Assembly: GCA_019117125.1 (NCBI GenBank)
Contig: DXAL01000035.1
Coordinates: forward strand, 1 to 64,000
DNA: 64,000 bases
Direction of reading: 5' to 3'
From: Candidatus Mediterraneibacter merdipullorum
GTDB taxonomy: Bacteria; Bacillota; Clostridia; Lachnospirales; Lachnospiraceae
Position 1 is the first letter of the stretch; each line of letters starts with the position of its first letter. This document shows positions 8,458 to 18,574 of the stretch, piece by piece. A program made the position numbers and the translations under genes. Below the pieces are notes generated by a model. It did not search any database. It was not told where the DNA came from and worked only from the letters and a program-made list of their open reading frames with translations.

Positions 8458-9660
8458 CTAAAAAAGCCGGTCAAATCTTTCCATCGCCTCTCTTGTCTTT
8501 TCGTGGGTGCCAAACGATGTCAGCCGGAAATGGTATTTTCCGTTCACGCCGAAGCCGGCGCCGGGCGTGCCGACCACCTGTATCTTCTCGAGGAGATAGT
8601 CGAAAAGCTCCCAGGATTCCATGCCGCCGGGGCATTTAAACCAGATATACGGAGAGTTCACCCCGCCTGTAAAGGGAATCCCTTTCCTGCGCAGCGTCTC
8701 CGCGATGACGCGGGCATTTTCCATATAGTAGGAAATATTGTCCATGCACTCGCTCATGCCCTGTTCGGTAAACACCTGCGCTGCCGCGTACTGTATGATG
8801 TACGGCGTGCCGTTGAACTTTGTGGACTGCCGCCGGTTCCACATATCATGCAGGCTCAGCTTTTGCCCGCCGGACGCTGCAAAGACCAGTTCTTTCGGAA
8901 CGACCGCATAGGAAAAGCGTGTCCCGGTAAATCCTGCCGTCTTGGAGAGGGAGCAGAATTCAACCGCACATTTCTTCGCGCCTTCTATCTCATAGATGCT
9001 GCGCGGAAGGTCCGGCTCCGAGACAAACGCCTCATACGCCGCGTCGAACAGAATCACCGCCTCCTGTTTCAGCGCGTAATCCACCCATATCTTCAGCTGT
9101 TCCCTGTCATAGCACGCGCCGGTGGGATTGTTCGGGGAGCACAGATAGATGATATCCGCTTTCACGCGCTCATCCGGCATGGGCAGGAAATTATTTTCTT
9201 CCGTCCCGTTCATGTATACCACGTGCTTTCCGTCCATCGTATTTGTGTCCACATAGACCGGATAAACCGGGTCCGGCACAAGTATCACATTGTCTTTCGC
9301 GAAAAGCTCCGTGATGTTGCCGGTGTCGCTTTTGGCTCCGTCGGAGATAAAGATGTCATCCGCATCTACGTCCACGCCGTTTCTTCCATAATAAGCTGCT
9401 GCCGCTTCCCTCACAAAGCCGTAGCCCTGCTCCGGTCCGTATCCTTTAAATGTATCCGCCGCAGCCTGCTCGTCCACCGCTCTGTGGAGGGCGTCGAGGG
9501 CGCTTTTCGTAAGCGGGCGCGTCACGTCTCCGATTCCGAGCCGGATGATGTTCCCGGCTTTCTCCGGGTGGCTTTCCTCGTACGCTCTGACCCTGCGCGC
9601 GATTTCTGCAAAAAGATAGCTGTCCTGTACATTCAGATAATTTTCATTTAACTTTGGCAT
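8458..9660 (-). CDS. dapL: LL-diaminopimelate aminotransferase
   Basis: The 400-residue PLP enzyme converts tetrahydrodipicolinate directly to LL-diaminopimelate for lysine and peptidoglycan synthesis. It begins MPKLNENYL like other DapL proteins. Landmarks include NIIRLGIGDVTRPL (about 36-49), SDGAKSDTGNI (PLP phosphate region), NNPTGA and the PLP Lys in SLSKTAGFTGTR. Length is normal. The ATG at 9660 is preceded by AAGGATGG and matches family starts better than the ATG three codons upstream. It is monocistronic with its own terminator. Confidence 0.93.
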   Translation of the reverse strand: MPKLNENYLNVQDSYLFAEIARRVRAYEESHPEKAGNIIRLGIGDVTRPLTKSALDALHRAVDEQAAADTFKGYGPEQGYGFVREAAAAYYGRNGVDVDADDIFISDGAKSDTGNITELFAKDNVILVPDPVYPVYVDTNTMDGKHVVYMNGTEENNFLPMPDERVKADIIYLCSPNNPTGACYDREQLKIWVDYALKQEAVILFDAAYEAFVSEPDLPRSIYEIEGAKKCAVEFCSLSKTAGFTGTRFSYAVVPKELVFAASGGQKLSLHDMWNRRQSTKFNGTPYIIQYAAAQVFTEQGMSECMDNISYYMENARVIAETLRRKGIPFTGGVNSPYIWFKCPGGMESWELFDYLLEKIQVVGTPGAGFGVNGKYHFRLTSFGTHEKTREAMERFDRLF

Positions 9661-9774
9661 CCTGACCATCCTTTCTGTATGGCGCCGGCATGAAACCCTG
9701 TAGTTTGGCGCCGCCGTTCCTATCTTAGCAGAAAACGCCGGATTTTAAAAGGGTCAGGAACGGATTTCTTTCCT

Positions 9775-10044
9775 CTAAAAAACCCGAAACGCCAGAAATG
9801 CCATGAGCACGCAGTGTGCCACGAACATCACCGGCACGCTGATATAGAATTTCGCCTTCCTCGTCTTGTGCCGGAACAGGAGCATCCCCGCAAGCGCCCC
9901 GGCGGAACCTCCGACCAGCGCCAGCAGGAGCAGGGTGCGCTCCGGGACGCGCCACTTTCCCGCCCCCGCCTTCCATTTATCCAGTCCGAACACGAGCCAT
10001 GTGGCAAGGTTGACCGCGGCAAGGTACCACATCAGTATCCTCAT
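9775..10044 (-). CDS. DUF1294 small membrane protein
   Basis: The 89-residue protein has three hydrophobic segments (about 3-20, 36-58 and 68-88). It carries the DUF1294 signature: FGLDKWKA after the first helix, the WRVPERTLL loop, GGSAGALAGM and HKTRKAKF. Function is unknown. Its start overlaps the addA stop by four bases, so it is co-translated with addBA. Confidence 0.87.
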   Translation of the reverse strand: MRILMWYLAAVNLATWLVFGLDKWKAGAGKWRVPERTLLLLALVGGSAGALAGMLLFRHKTRKAKFYISVPVMFVAHCVLMAFLAFRVF

Positions 10045-13000
10045 ACCTGTATCTCCTTTCCCAGTGTAAATGAATAGATGACCTTCTCCTTCACCGTCTT
10101 CCCGGTGAGCTGTTCCAGCGCCTGCGCATAGTAGTCCAACTGGGCGTGGTATTTTTCTTTCAGTTCTTCCCCGGTCCGGACCCGGTCCGTCTTATAGTCC
10201 AGGACGGTCAGCCCGTCCGGCTCTTCATAGTACGCATCGATGATTCCCTGAACCAGTATCTTTTCGCCGGACCGGTCTTCCGGATAAATCGCAGACGCGT
10301 CCACCGCCAGCACAAAGGGCTGCTCCCGGTACAGATTCCCCTGCCGCGCTGCAGCGGACATCCGCTTTCCGCTTTCGCACGCGAGGAACCGGAGGACATC
10401 GCACAGGGAGATGCATCCGGCCATGTCCGCCGTGAGCCTTCCTTCTTTCTCCATGCGCTCTGCCGCCTTTGCCAGGGTTTCTTCGGTATATGTTTCGGTA
10501 AAGTCCAGAAGCTCCATCAGCCTGTGGTATGCGCTTCCCCTCGGCGCGCCGGTCAGTGTCTCCTCTTCTTTTAGAAACTCCGGTATTAGAGGCACCGGCG
10601 CCGGTTCCGCATACAGTTCCTCCCCCGCTTCCTCCGCAGGCATGGTCCGTTTCTTGAGTTCGGAGACCGTGAATTTGAGCTTCATCTTCTCCTCCCCTTT
10701 CCAGGGGTACGTATAATCCATCTGAGCATCCAGAAGTTCCCGCACGCTTTCTGTCCGCACGCGGGAGGCATCCCAGTTCCTGAGCACCTCTTCCGCCAGC
10801 ACTTCCGCCTGCTCCTCTGCCCGGGCAGGCGCCAGGTCTTCCGCCCGGTACAAAAAGACATCCACAGGCGCATCCTTCCGGACGTTTCCCGTCCCGGCAG
10901 AAAGGATGGAGGGGAGCACCCAGTCCAGATACTTCCGTGCGGACTCCGGATGCGGTTCCAGTGGAACCCCCGTCACACAACCGTCTCCGTCCGTTTTTAC
11001 CGCGCCGGTCAGGATGAGCTTTTCCTTTGCCCGCGTCATCGCCACATAGAGGATGCGCATCTCTTCCGCGAGATTCTCAAGGGCAGTCTCGACCCGGATG
11101 ACATTTTTCAGGAAGGTGGCGGTCTTCGTCCTGTTTTCCAGGTCGACCAGGTCCAGCCCCGCTCCCCAGTCCGGATGAAGGAGCACGCTCCCCCTCGTAT
11201 CCTGCATGTTAAACCGTTTCCCGAGTCCTGAGACGAACACGACCGGGAACTCCAGACCCTTGCTCTTGTGGATGCTCATGATGCGCACCGCTTCCTCCTG
11301 TCCGTCCGAGAGTCCCGCTTCGCCGTAGTCCACCTCATATTTCCGGAGCTGGCCGATATAGCGGATAAAATTGAACAGTCCCCTGTAGCTCGTCCCCTCG
11401 AAGGCAGCCGCGCGCTCGGTGAGCATTTCCACATTTGCCAGACGCTGCGCGCCTCCCGGCATGGCGGCGATATACACATCGTACCCGGTGGTCCCGATGA
11501 TTTCCTGTAAGAGGTCGTGGATGGGCGTGAACGGGACTTTCTGCCGGAACCAGTCCAGCTGCGCGAAAAATCTCTGCAGCCGCTCTTTCGCCTCCTGTCC
11601 GCCTGTCTTGTTCTCTCCGCTGCCTGCCTGTTCCTGTCTGTCCGCCTTCCCTTCTTCTCCGCCTTCGGCAGCATATGCCCGCGCCGCCTCATAAAAGGGC
11701 AGGTTCGGATATGCGATGCGTATCTGCGCAAGCGCGTTTGTGTCCAGCCCTGCAAACGGCGAAGTCAGCGCTGCGGCAAGGGGCAGGTCCTGTCTTTCAT
11801 TGTCCAGTATCTTCAGGTAATCCAGCAGGATGCTGACCTCATAGGTCTCGAAATACCCTTCCCGGCTCACCGCGCAGGCGGGGATGCCCTCTTCTGAGAG
11901 TACGGACGAAAACACCTCCGCCGTCCCTTTCATGCTCCGGGTGAGTATGACGATATCGCTGCACCGCACGCGCCGGTATGCGCCGGTCGCCCGGTCTGTC
12001 ACCATGCCGTTTCGCAAAAGCTCCCGGATGCGCCCTGCCGCCATCCTCGCCTCTTCCTTCCGGGCATCGGCGTCCCGCATCTCCTCCCGGTCAAAAAGAA
12101 GCAGTTCCGTCCGGTATGCACCCGCCTCCATGTCCTCCTCCGGTTCCGGAAATGACGCTCCCGGGCAGAGCGCCGCATCGTCATCGTAGGCGATGCCGCC
12201 CAGTTCCTTTCTCATGACCTGGCGGAAGATATAGTTCACGCTGTCCAGTACTTCCTTCCTGCTCCGGAAATTCCTGTGCAGGTCAATCCGCTGGCACACG
12301 CCGTCCTCCCGGCTGTATGTATCATATTTTTCCATGAAGAGCTCCGGTCTGGACAGCCGGAAGCTGTAAATGCTCTGCTTCACATCTCCGACCATGAAAA
12401 GGTCATACCTGCCCTGCGGCACTTTCGAGACGCAGGTCAGGATGGTCTCCTGCACCAGGTTGCTGTCCTGATATTCGTCTATCATGACCTCGTCAAACTG
12501 GTCCTGATACTCTGCGGCGACTGCGGAGGGCACAAGCTCCCCGTCCTTTTCTTCCGTCAGGACCCTGAGGGCGAACTGCTCCATGTCATTGAAGTCAATC
12601 ATGTTCCCGGCGCGCTTCTTCCGGTCAAACGCCGCAGCAAACTGCTTTACCAGGTCTGCCAGGACCGCCATGGACGGCGCGGCGTCCTCCAGGTCCTTCT
12701 CCCACACCTGGACAGGCGCGTAGAAATAATCTTCCACAAGCCCGCCTGCCATCGTCTTCACTTCCTGCCGGAGCCGTTTGACCACCTCCTTTTTCTCCGG
12801 GGAGACCGCGTCGTCCTTTTTCGCGGAGAGCCGCTTCCACTTCAGGTTTGCGGCAGCCTCATACATCCCGGCGAAATCTCCCCCGTCTTCGATGCTTTGG
12901 AGCGCTTTCATGTCCGACTCCAGCATGTCCGCATACATGTAGGGACCGTCCGGCTCCTCGCAGACTCCAAGCCCGTACTCCAGCATGCGGCGCATCTCTG

Positions 13001-13649
13001 CCGTGCGGGTGCGCACGCGCTCTGCCGCCTGCTCTTTCAGGTCAGGGGATGTGTAGGCTTTTATACAGTCGTCCAGCCATCGTTCCGGCTGGGGATAGCT
13101 CCTGGAATATTCGTACAGCTTCAGGATGAGTTCCTCCATCTTCCGGTCGGTCTTCCCGCTCCCGTACCGCTCTGTAAAGTCCAGGAAATCCCGGCTGCCC
13201 CGGGCATAACATTCCTCCAGAAGTTCGTCGAGGACATCCTGCTTCATGAGCCGCAGCTCCCCTTCCTCCGCCACGCGGAAGGACGGGTCCAGTCCGGTCA
13301 CATGAAAATGCTCCCGTATCACAGACAGGCAGAAGCTGTGGATGGTCGTGATGAGGGCGCTGTGGATGAGGGTTGCCTGACGCTCCAGATGGGCGTCCCC
13401 GGGCCGCTCTTCCAGCTTCTCTTCAATGGCTGAACGTATCCGCTCTTTCATCTCTGCGGCTGCCGCCTCCGTAAATGTCACGATGAGCAGCCGGTCCACA
13501 TCCACCGGATGTTCCTCATCGGTGAGCCGGCGGATGATGCGCTCTACGAGCACCGCAGTCTTTCCGGAGCCCGCCGCTGCGGAGACGAGGATGTTCCGGT
13601 CCCGCAGGTCGATTACTTTCTGCTGTTCTTCTGTCCACGCCACGCTCAT
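10041..13649 (-). CDS. addA: ATP-dependent helicase/nuclease subunit A
   Basis: The 1202-residue protein is the UvrD-like helicase-nuclease of the AddAB complex, which processes double-strand breaks for recombination. Motif I is SAAAGSGKTAVL (about 23-34), motif II VMIDEYQDSN (about 390) and motif VI YVAMTRAKEKL. A RecB-type nuclease domain near the C-terminus has IDAYYEEPDG then VLDYKTDR (about 1160). Length is typical. The ribosome site is GAGGAGGTGA. The start overlaps the addB stop in ATGA, coupling the two subunits. Confidence 0.96.
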   Translation of the reverse strand: MSVAWTEEQQKVIDLRDRNILVSAAAGSGKTAVLVERIIRRLTDEEHPVDVDRLLIVTFTEAAAAEMKERIRSAIEEKLEERPGDAHLERQATLIHSALITTIHSFCLSVIREHFHVTGLDPSFRVAEEGELRLMKQDVLDELLEECYARGSRDFLDFTERYGSGKTDRKMEELILKLYEYSRSYPQPERWLDDCIKAYTSPDLKEQAAERVRTRTAEMRRMLEYGLGVCEEPDGPYMYADMLESDMKALQSIEDGGDFAGMYEAAANLKWKRLSAKKDDAVSPEKKEVVKRLRQEVKTMAGGLVEDYFYAPVQVWEKDLEDAAPSMAVLADLVKQFAAAFDRKKRAGNMIDFNDMEQFALRVLTEEKDGELVPSAVAAEYQDQFDEVMIDEYQDSNLVQETILTCVSKVPQGRYDLFMVGDVKQSIYSFRLSRPELFMEKYDTYSREDGVCQRIDLHRNFRSRKEVLDSVNYIFRQVMRKELGGIAYDDDAALCPGASFPEPEEDMEAGAYRTELLLFDREEMRDADARKEEARMAAGRIRELLRNGMVTDRATGAYRRVRCSDIVILTRSMKGTAEVFSSVLSEEGIPACAVSREGYFETYEVSILLDYLKILDNERQDLPLAAALTSPFAGLDTNALAQIRIAYPNLPFYEAARAYAAEGGEEGKADRQEQAGSGENKTGGQEAKERLQRFFAQLDWFRQKVPFTPIHDLLQEIIGTTGYDVYIAAMPGGAQRLANVEMLTERAAAFEGTSYRGLFNFIRYIGQLRKYEVDYGEAGLSDGQEEAVRIMSIHKSKGLEFPVVFVSGLGKRFNMQDTRGSVLLHPDWGAGLDLVDLENRTKTATFLKNVIRVETALENLAEEMRILYVAMTRAKEKLILTGAVKTDGDGCVTGVPLEPHPESARKYLDWVLPSILSAGTGNVRKDAPVDVFLYRAEDLAPARAEEQAEVLAEEVLRNWDASRVRTESVRELLDAQMDYTYPWKGEEKMKLKFTVSELKKRTMPAEEAGEELYAEPAPVPLIPEFLKEEETLTGAPRGSAYHRLMELLDFTETYTEETLAKAAERMEKEGRLTADMAGCISLCDVLRFLACESGKRMSAAARQGNLYREQPFVLAVDASAIYPEDRSGEKILVQGIIDAYYEEPDGLTVLDYKTDRVRTGEELKEKYHAQLDYYAQALEQLTGKTVKEKVIYSFTLGKEIQV

Positions 13650-16600
13650 CTGCCGTCACCTCCTCTGTCTTTAGTCTCTGTCTCTTTCTTCATCTGATAC
13701 AGGGCCTCCTCCATGGAATAGTTCTCCATCCTGCGGTAGCCGCATCCGTTAAGCCGCGGGTCGAAGCCGCAGATATCCCGGTACGGACAGTAGTCGCAGC
13801 CGGTCGCCCCGCCCAGCTCATAAGGCGCGGCGGACACCTGTCCGGAGCGGATATCCTCCCGTATCTCCTGTTCTTTTTCCCGGGCATACGCAAGGACGCT
13901 CAGGAACGTCTCCCCCGAAAGGGCGCGGGACGTCCTGCTCAGGGTGCCGTCTTTATTCCTTCCCACAGGGAACAGAAGGGAAGCGCCGCTCAAATCCCGC
14001 TCCAGGTGGGCGAGCACCTGCTCATCCCCGTTTACCAGTCCGTCCAGCCGCAGCTCCTTTAAGATGCGCGCTTCGACTTCCTCCCGGCTGCCGCGCTCCA
14101 CCACCGGGTCCTGTATCCGGTAGTAGAAGATGCCCGCGGGCACGATTTCTCTGTCCGGATACTTCCGCTGCTCCGCCGCGAGGGCCGCATTGAGATAGAC
14201 CGGGAGCTGCATCTGCAGTCCGTGATACAGCGCCGTGATATCAAAGCTCTTCATCCCGGTCTTGTAATCCGTCACCTTGACATAGACGCAGTTCTCCGCC
14301 TCATCTTCGCAGATGTCGATGCGGTCTATCTTTCCGCTCCCGAACTTCAGCTCATAGCCGCCCGGGACGAAATCTCCCTTTTCCAGCTGTTTTGTGAGCG
14401 CCCACACGGTCCTGCGCAGCAGCCGTTTGATTCTCGTGACCATGTATTCGTTCCTTGCGGAGCTGAAGAGCACGGTATTCCCGTAATCCAGCACGCTCTC
14501 TTCCACACTCTCATCAATCAGGCTGTCCCGGAGCTCTTCCGGAAGGTCTTCCCAGCGCTTCCGCTCCCGGTCCGCTTTCCTGGAAAACCGCTCCAGCGAC
14601 TGGTGCACGATATTCCCCAGGTCCGGCGCCTCAAAGCCATACTCCTGCCGGTCCGAAAGCCGCAGCCCGTAGCTGAGAAAATGGGCATACGCGCAGGAGG
14701 CGAACTGTTCCATCCGCGTCACGCTGATGCGGTCCGCATCCGGATAGAGCTGCTCTGCCTGCTCTTTTCCGATATCCGGGTATTTCCTCTTTAAAAAGCC
14801 CGCCCGGAGCACCTGCTCCAGCGCGTCTTTGCTTCTGCCATCCCGGACAAACCAGGAGTAGAGCTCTTTCCACTCTTCATCCAGCCCCAGATGCCGGTCT
14901 CTCAATCCTGCGGCAAGCTGCAGGATGGCAGTCTTTCTCGTGTGCTCGCGCTCTGACATGTCCCGCTGTTCCTCATCCGCTGTCCGGATATCCGGGAACA
15001 GCCGCCGGATGTCCGATACCAGATATGCCGGGCGCAGGCTCCTGCCGTCCCCGGATACGTTCGACCAGGAGATGTGCAGACAGCAGGAAGGCTTTGTCAG
15101 GTTCAGATACAGGTAGAATTTCTGGATATATGCCTGTTCTTTCGGTCCGGGGGACAGGGCGATATCCCCGGCGGTGAACTTCTCCCGGTCGCGCTCGGAG
15201 AGAAGGCCTCCCGCACGGGCATTGCCCGGAAGGAGCGTATCATTTGCCCCCAGGAAAAACAGCGCCCGGATATTCTTAATCCTGGTCCGCTCCATATCCC
15301 CGATGACGACCTGGTCCAGACCGGGCGGGATGACGCCCACCTTCGCCTCCTCCAGCCCTGCATCCAGGAGGTCGCAGTACTCTTTGAGGGAGACCGGCTC
15401 GTCTCCGAGAAGCTCCACGAACTTGTCGAACAGTTCCAGCACGATGCGGTATATCTGTGCATATTCCTTTGCCAGAGCGAGCTCGCCTGCTTCCTGGAAT
15501 GCAGCTTCCATCCTGCCGAGCCGCTCCTGCATCTGCATGGATGCAATATAGCCGTAGACCGCCAGCGTCACATCGCGCACCGTCTTCTTTCTCTGCCGGA
15601 GCACATAGACGAGGTCCTGTATCTGCTCCACAAAGCGCACGCGCAGGTGGTTCAGTTCCTGCAGTTCCGCTTCACCTGTCCCGGGCACCCTGCGCACCCA
15701 CGCCTGCTGCCATCTCTTATACCCGCGGATGCCAAGCGCCAGGCAGTAGTTCTCCAGCCTGTCCACTTCTTCCCGGGAGAATCCCGAAAAGCCGGTCCGC
15801 AGATGGCGGAACACACTTTCATAAGTGAAATTCTGTTCTGCCATGGACAGAAGGCTCCGGATATATTCCACAAATGCATTGAGCAGGATGCTCTTCTTAT
15901 GGTCCATGAACACCGGGATGTCATAGGCAGCGCACGCCTTCTCCAGCGCATCTGCATACACGTCCATATCCGCGGTTATCACAGCGATGTCCCGGTAACG
16001 GAACCCCTTTTCGCGCACCAGATGCCGGATAGACTCTGCCGCATATCGGGCTTCGGCGCGGGGATTGCGCGCTTCATGGAGAAAGACCGCTTCCTCCTCT
16101 CCCTCTTCCACACGATACTGCCGTCCCGAATACCGGAACAGCTCCGATTCCAGGAATGCCATCTGCGGGTTCCCTTCAAAGCGCTTCGGCGGATTCCCGT
16201 ACAGGCATACGGGCTCCCCGATGTCTGTCCCCACGTCCCGCGCGGTCTTTATCAGGGATGTGACCATCTGCTTGCTCAGGGCAAACAGCTGATACGGGTG
16301 CCGGTACACAAAGGCATCCTCCCTGCCGTCCATCTCCACTGTCACCATGACTTTTTCACATACCTTCAGAAGCTCCCCAAGCAGCCGGACCTGTACCGGC
16401 GTAAATCCGGTGAACCCGTCCATGGCGACCACGCTGCCTTTCAGGAGCGCCGAGCGGGGCACTGCATCGCTCAGCACATCCAGCATTTCTTCTTTGGTGA
16501 TATATTTTTCTTTCAGATATTCTTCAAATCCCCTGTAGACCGTCCGGATATCGTTCAGCTTGTACCACAGATAACTGTCCGGGGAGAGGCTTTCCAGAAA

Positions 16601-17023
16601 AATGTCCAGCCGCCCGAAGTCAACGCCGTACTGGGTGAACTCGGAGATGACCGACTTCACTTCGCTGATATAGCCCTGCTTTTTCAGATTCCCCTTCAGC
16701 ACCGTGAGCTCGTCCTCATAGTTCCCTGCAATCTTCCGGAGGATGAGGTTCTTCCCTTCATCGTCCAGCACCTTCCTGTAGTCCCCGCCGGTCTCCTCAA
16801 AGACCCGGTGCGCCAGGCGCCCGAAACTCAGGACATCGATATTCATGATGCCGCCGCGCGGATGCATCATACAAAGGTCTTTCTGGGTCTGCATGGTAAA
16901 CTGCTCCGGGACGAGGACGAGATAGTCCTTCTCCGGGTTCCGGATGGATTCCTTTATGACGGTCTCATAGAGACAGCGGGATTTCCCGCTGCCGGAATTG
17001 CCGAACACAAACTGTAATGACAT
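13646..17023 (-). CDS. addB: ATP-dependent helicase/nuclease subunit B
   Basis: The 1125-residue partner of AddA begins with GNSGSGKSRCLYE, the AddB Walker A. Its nuclease domain has VTDYKTGMKSFD (about 905). Cysteines in FASCAYAHFL and in the C-terminal CDYCPYRDICGFD are placed to bind the [4Fe-4S] cluster that holds the nuclease fold. In the complex AddB cuts the 5' strand and helps recognise Chi-like sequences. It is first in an addB-addA-DUF1294 operon. Confidence 0.95.
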   Translation of the reverse strand: MSLQFVFGNSGSGKSRCLYETVIKESIRNPEKDYLVLVPEQFTMQTQKDLCMMHPRGGIMNIDVLSFGRLAHRVFEETGGDYRKVLDDEGKNLILRKIAGNYEDELTVLKGNLKKQGYISEVKSVISEFTQYGVDFGRLDIFLESLSPDSYLWYKLNDIRTVYRGFEEYLKEKYITKEEMLDVLSDAVPRSALLKGSVVAMDGFTGFTPVQVRLLGELLKVCEKVMVTVEMDGREDAFVYRHPYQLFALSKQMVTSLIKTARDVGTDIGEPVCLYGNPPKRFEGNPQMAFLESELFRYSGRQYRVEEGEEEAVFLHEARNPRAEARYAAESIRHLVREKGFRYRDIAVITADMDVYADALEKACAAYDIPVFMDHKKSILLNAFVEYIRSLLSMAEQNFTYESVFRHLRTGFSGFSREEVDRLENYCLALGIRGYKRWQQAWVRRVPGTGEAELQELNHLRVRFVEQIQDLVYVLRQRKKTVRDVTLAVYGYIASMQMQERLGRMEAAFQEAGELALAKEYAQIYRIVLELFDKFVELLGDEPVSLKEYCDLLDAGLEEAKVGVIPPGLDQVVIGDMERTRIKNIRALFFLGANDTLLPGNARAGGLLSERDREKFTAGDIALSPGPKEQAYIQKFYLYLNLTKPSCCLHISWSNVSGDGRSLRPAYLVSDIRRLFPDIRTADEEQRDMSEREHTRKTAILQLAAGLRDRHLGLDEEWKELYSWFVRDGRSKDALEQVLRAGFLKRKYPDIGKEQAEQLYPDADRISVTRMEQFASCAYAHFLSYGLRLSDRQEYGFEAPDLGNIVHQSLERFSRKADRERKRWEDLPEELRDSLIDESVEESVLDYGNTVLFSSARNEYMVTRIKRLLRRTVWALTKQLEKGDFVPGGYELKFGSGKIDRIDICEDEAENCVYVKVTDYKTGMKSFDITALYHGLQMQLPVYLNAALAAEQRKYPDREIVPAGIFYYRIQDPVVERGSREEVEARILKELRLDGLVNGDEQVLAHLERDLSGASLLFPVGRNKDGTLSRTSRALSGETFLSVLAYAREKEQEIREDIRSGQVSAAPYELGGATGCDYCPYRDICGFDPRLNGCGYRRMENYSMEEALYQMKKETETKDRGGDGR

Positions 17024-17154
17024 AGACTGCCCCCTGTTTTTTCTGATCTGGCATCACAACTTCTGTCATCATACCTTTTTCTATTATACCTGCTTTTTGC
17101 CGTGTATGCCACATCCAAACGCAGGCGGTTCGGATGCCCTCCGGGCGTATCGCG

Positions 17155-17221
17155 AAAAAAAGGACCGGCAGCATCCGGGGATGGGCATATCCGAATGGAT
17201 AGGCTCCCCGGCGCGCCGGTC
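17155..17221 (-). terminator. Rho-independent terminator after thioredoxin
   Basis: GACCGGC (17163-17169) pairs with GCCGGTC (17215-17221). Inside lies a further CCGGGGA/TCCCCGG stem. Seven Us follow on the minus strand. It ends the thioredoxin transcript and lies 130 bases before addB, which therefore needs its own promoter. Confidence 0.82.
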
Positions 17222-17269
17222 TTGTTCTTTTCTTATCTGCGCTGCGTCTCTTCCGTCTTCTAAGTCCGG

Positions 17270-17578
17270 TTATCTCACCAGTTCCTGCAGTCTGCTCTTC
17301 GGCACGGCTCCGACCTGCTTTCCCGCCACTTCGCCGTTCTTGAACGCGATAAATGTGGGGATGCTCATAACGCCGTATTTCTGTGCCACCGCCATCTCTT
17401 CATCGATATTAATCTTGCACACTTTTACACCCGTCTCTTCACCGGAAAGCTCCTCCACGACCGGTCCCATCATCTTGCACGGTCCGCACCAGTCCGCGTA
17501 GAAATCCACCAGGACCGTCTGTCCTGCCTGGAGCACTTCCTGTTCAAAATTTTCTGTGGTTAATTTTACAACTGCCAT
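17270..17578 (-). CDS. trxA: Thioredoxin
   Basis: The 102-residue protein is a canonical thioredoxin with the active site ADWCGPCKMMGP (Cys at about 29 and 32), the cis-Pro in SIPTFIAFKNG (about 74) and the usual five-strand fold length. It reduces cytosolic disulfides using thioredoxin reductase. The ATG at 17578 was chosen because it is preceded by AGGAGGAAAGAAAA. A longer in-frame start has no ribosome site. It has its own terminator. Confidence 0.95.
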   Translation of the reverse strand: MAVVKLTTENFEQEVLQAGQTVLVDFYADWCGPCKMMGPVVEELSGEETGVKVCKINIDEEMAVAQKYGVMSIPTFIAFKNGEVAGKQVGAVPKSRLQELVR

Positions 17579-17714
17579 TTTTCTTTCCTCCTGCATTTTA
17601 TCTTTCCGGCGAAGCGGCAGTCCCGCTTCTGAAGCGGTCGCCTCGCATCGCTTTTTCCTGTTTCTGTGTCTATTATATCACGCTGCGGGTATTTTTCCGT
17701 GACAAAATCACATT

Positions 17715-18386
17715 CTATATCTTCCCCAGCTTTGCCGCATCCAGGACGGTCACCTTTCCCCGCGTCAGCTTCACAAGCCCGTCGGACTGGAACTGCTTTA
17801 ATATCCTTGTGACTACTTCCCGCGCTGTGCCCGCGTCTTTGGCGATATTCTCATGGGTGAGGCGCAGTTCGTCCGTCCCGTCCAGGACCCGGTGCTCCAG
17901 GAGCGCCGACGCGATTCTGGATGCCACATTGGAAAACACGAACTGGTTAAAGAGCCACATGATGTCGGAAAATTTTTCCGATATCATCTCCATCGTATAG
18001 TCTTTCACTTCCGGGCTCTCCTCATACAGTTTCCGGTAGACTTTCTTCGGTATCGTATAAATCTCGCAGTCCGTCTCCATCTCCATGTCCAGTTCGATGT
18101 CCATGCCGCTGAGCATGCACGCTGCGCTCAGGATGCTCACATCGCCTGCAATCAGCCGGAACAGCGTGATGTCCCCGCCGCCCGGCGATGTGATGAACAC
18201 CCGCGCCCTGCCCGAAGCGATAATCTGCACGCCGGCACATTCGCCCCCGCCGAAATGAAGCTGCGTCTTCTTCTCACAGAGATTTTTCGCTACATTTGCC
18301 TCTATGTCCTGCTTTTGCGTGTCTGTCAGGCTCTCCCAGAAAGGGAAAGCGTTCCTGAATAACTGAGTATCCACGTGTGCCTCCAT
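17715..18386 (-). CDS. Crp/Fnr-family transcriptional regulator
   Basis: The 223-residue protein has an N-terminal cyclic-nucleotide-binding-like beta-roll (about 20-135) with GDVSILSAACMLSG. A long dimer helix follows, then a Crp-type helix-turn-helix, LTHENIAKDAGTAREVVTRI (about 172-191). Cys residues occur in AKNLCEKK, GGECAG and SAACML but do not form the Fnr four-Cys pattern, so oxygen sensing is unproven. The ATG at 18386 gives the usual family length and lies about 25 bases after a predicted transcription start. Longer in-frame starts precede that promoter. It follows the BMC operon on the same strand and might respond to its metabolites. Confidence 0.82.
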   Translation of the reverse strand: MEAHVDTQLFRNAFPFWESLTDTQKQDIEANVAKNLCEKKTQLHFGGGECAGVQIIASGRARVFITSPGGGDITLFRLIAGDVSILSAACMLSGMDIELDMEMETDCEIYTIPKKVYRKLYEESPEVKDYTMEMISEKFSDIMWLFNQFVFSNVASRIASALLEHRVLDGTDELRLTHENIAKDAGTAREVVTRILKQFQSDGLVKLTRGKVTVLDAAKLGKI

Positions 18387-18417
18387 TATGATGTATTTCT
18401 GTGTTGCGTCTGATACC

Positions 18418-18445
18418 ATCATAACACGCGCAGGGCACTTTTCAA
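18418..18445 (-). promoter_or_regulatory. Predicted promoter of the Crp/Fnr gene
   Basis: On the minus strand TTGAAA (18440-18445) and TATGAT (18418-18423) are 16 bases apart. The implied transcript would start near 18411, giving a 25-base leader to the ATG at 18386. Confidence 0.55.
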
Positions 18446-18574
18446 AGCACTTCTGGTCATTCAAAAACCGGGTCCCCGGCTTTACAGCCGATTTCCCGGT
18501 TTTTACTGTTTCCATATGCTGTCCCTGTCCGGAACCTGTCATGTCATTCCCGTCTGGGACCTGTTATATCACTC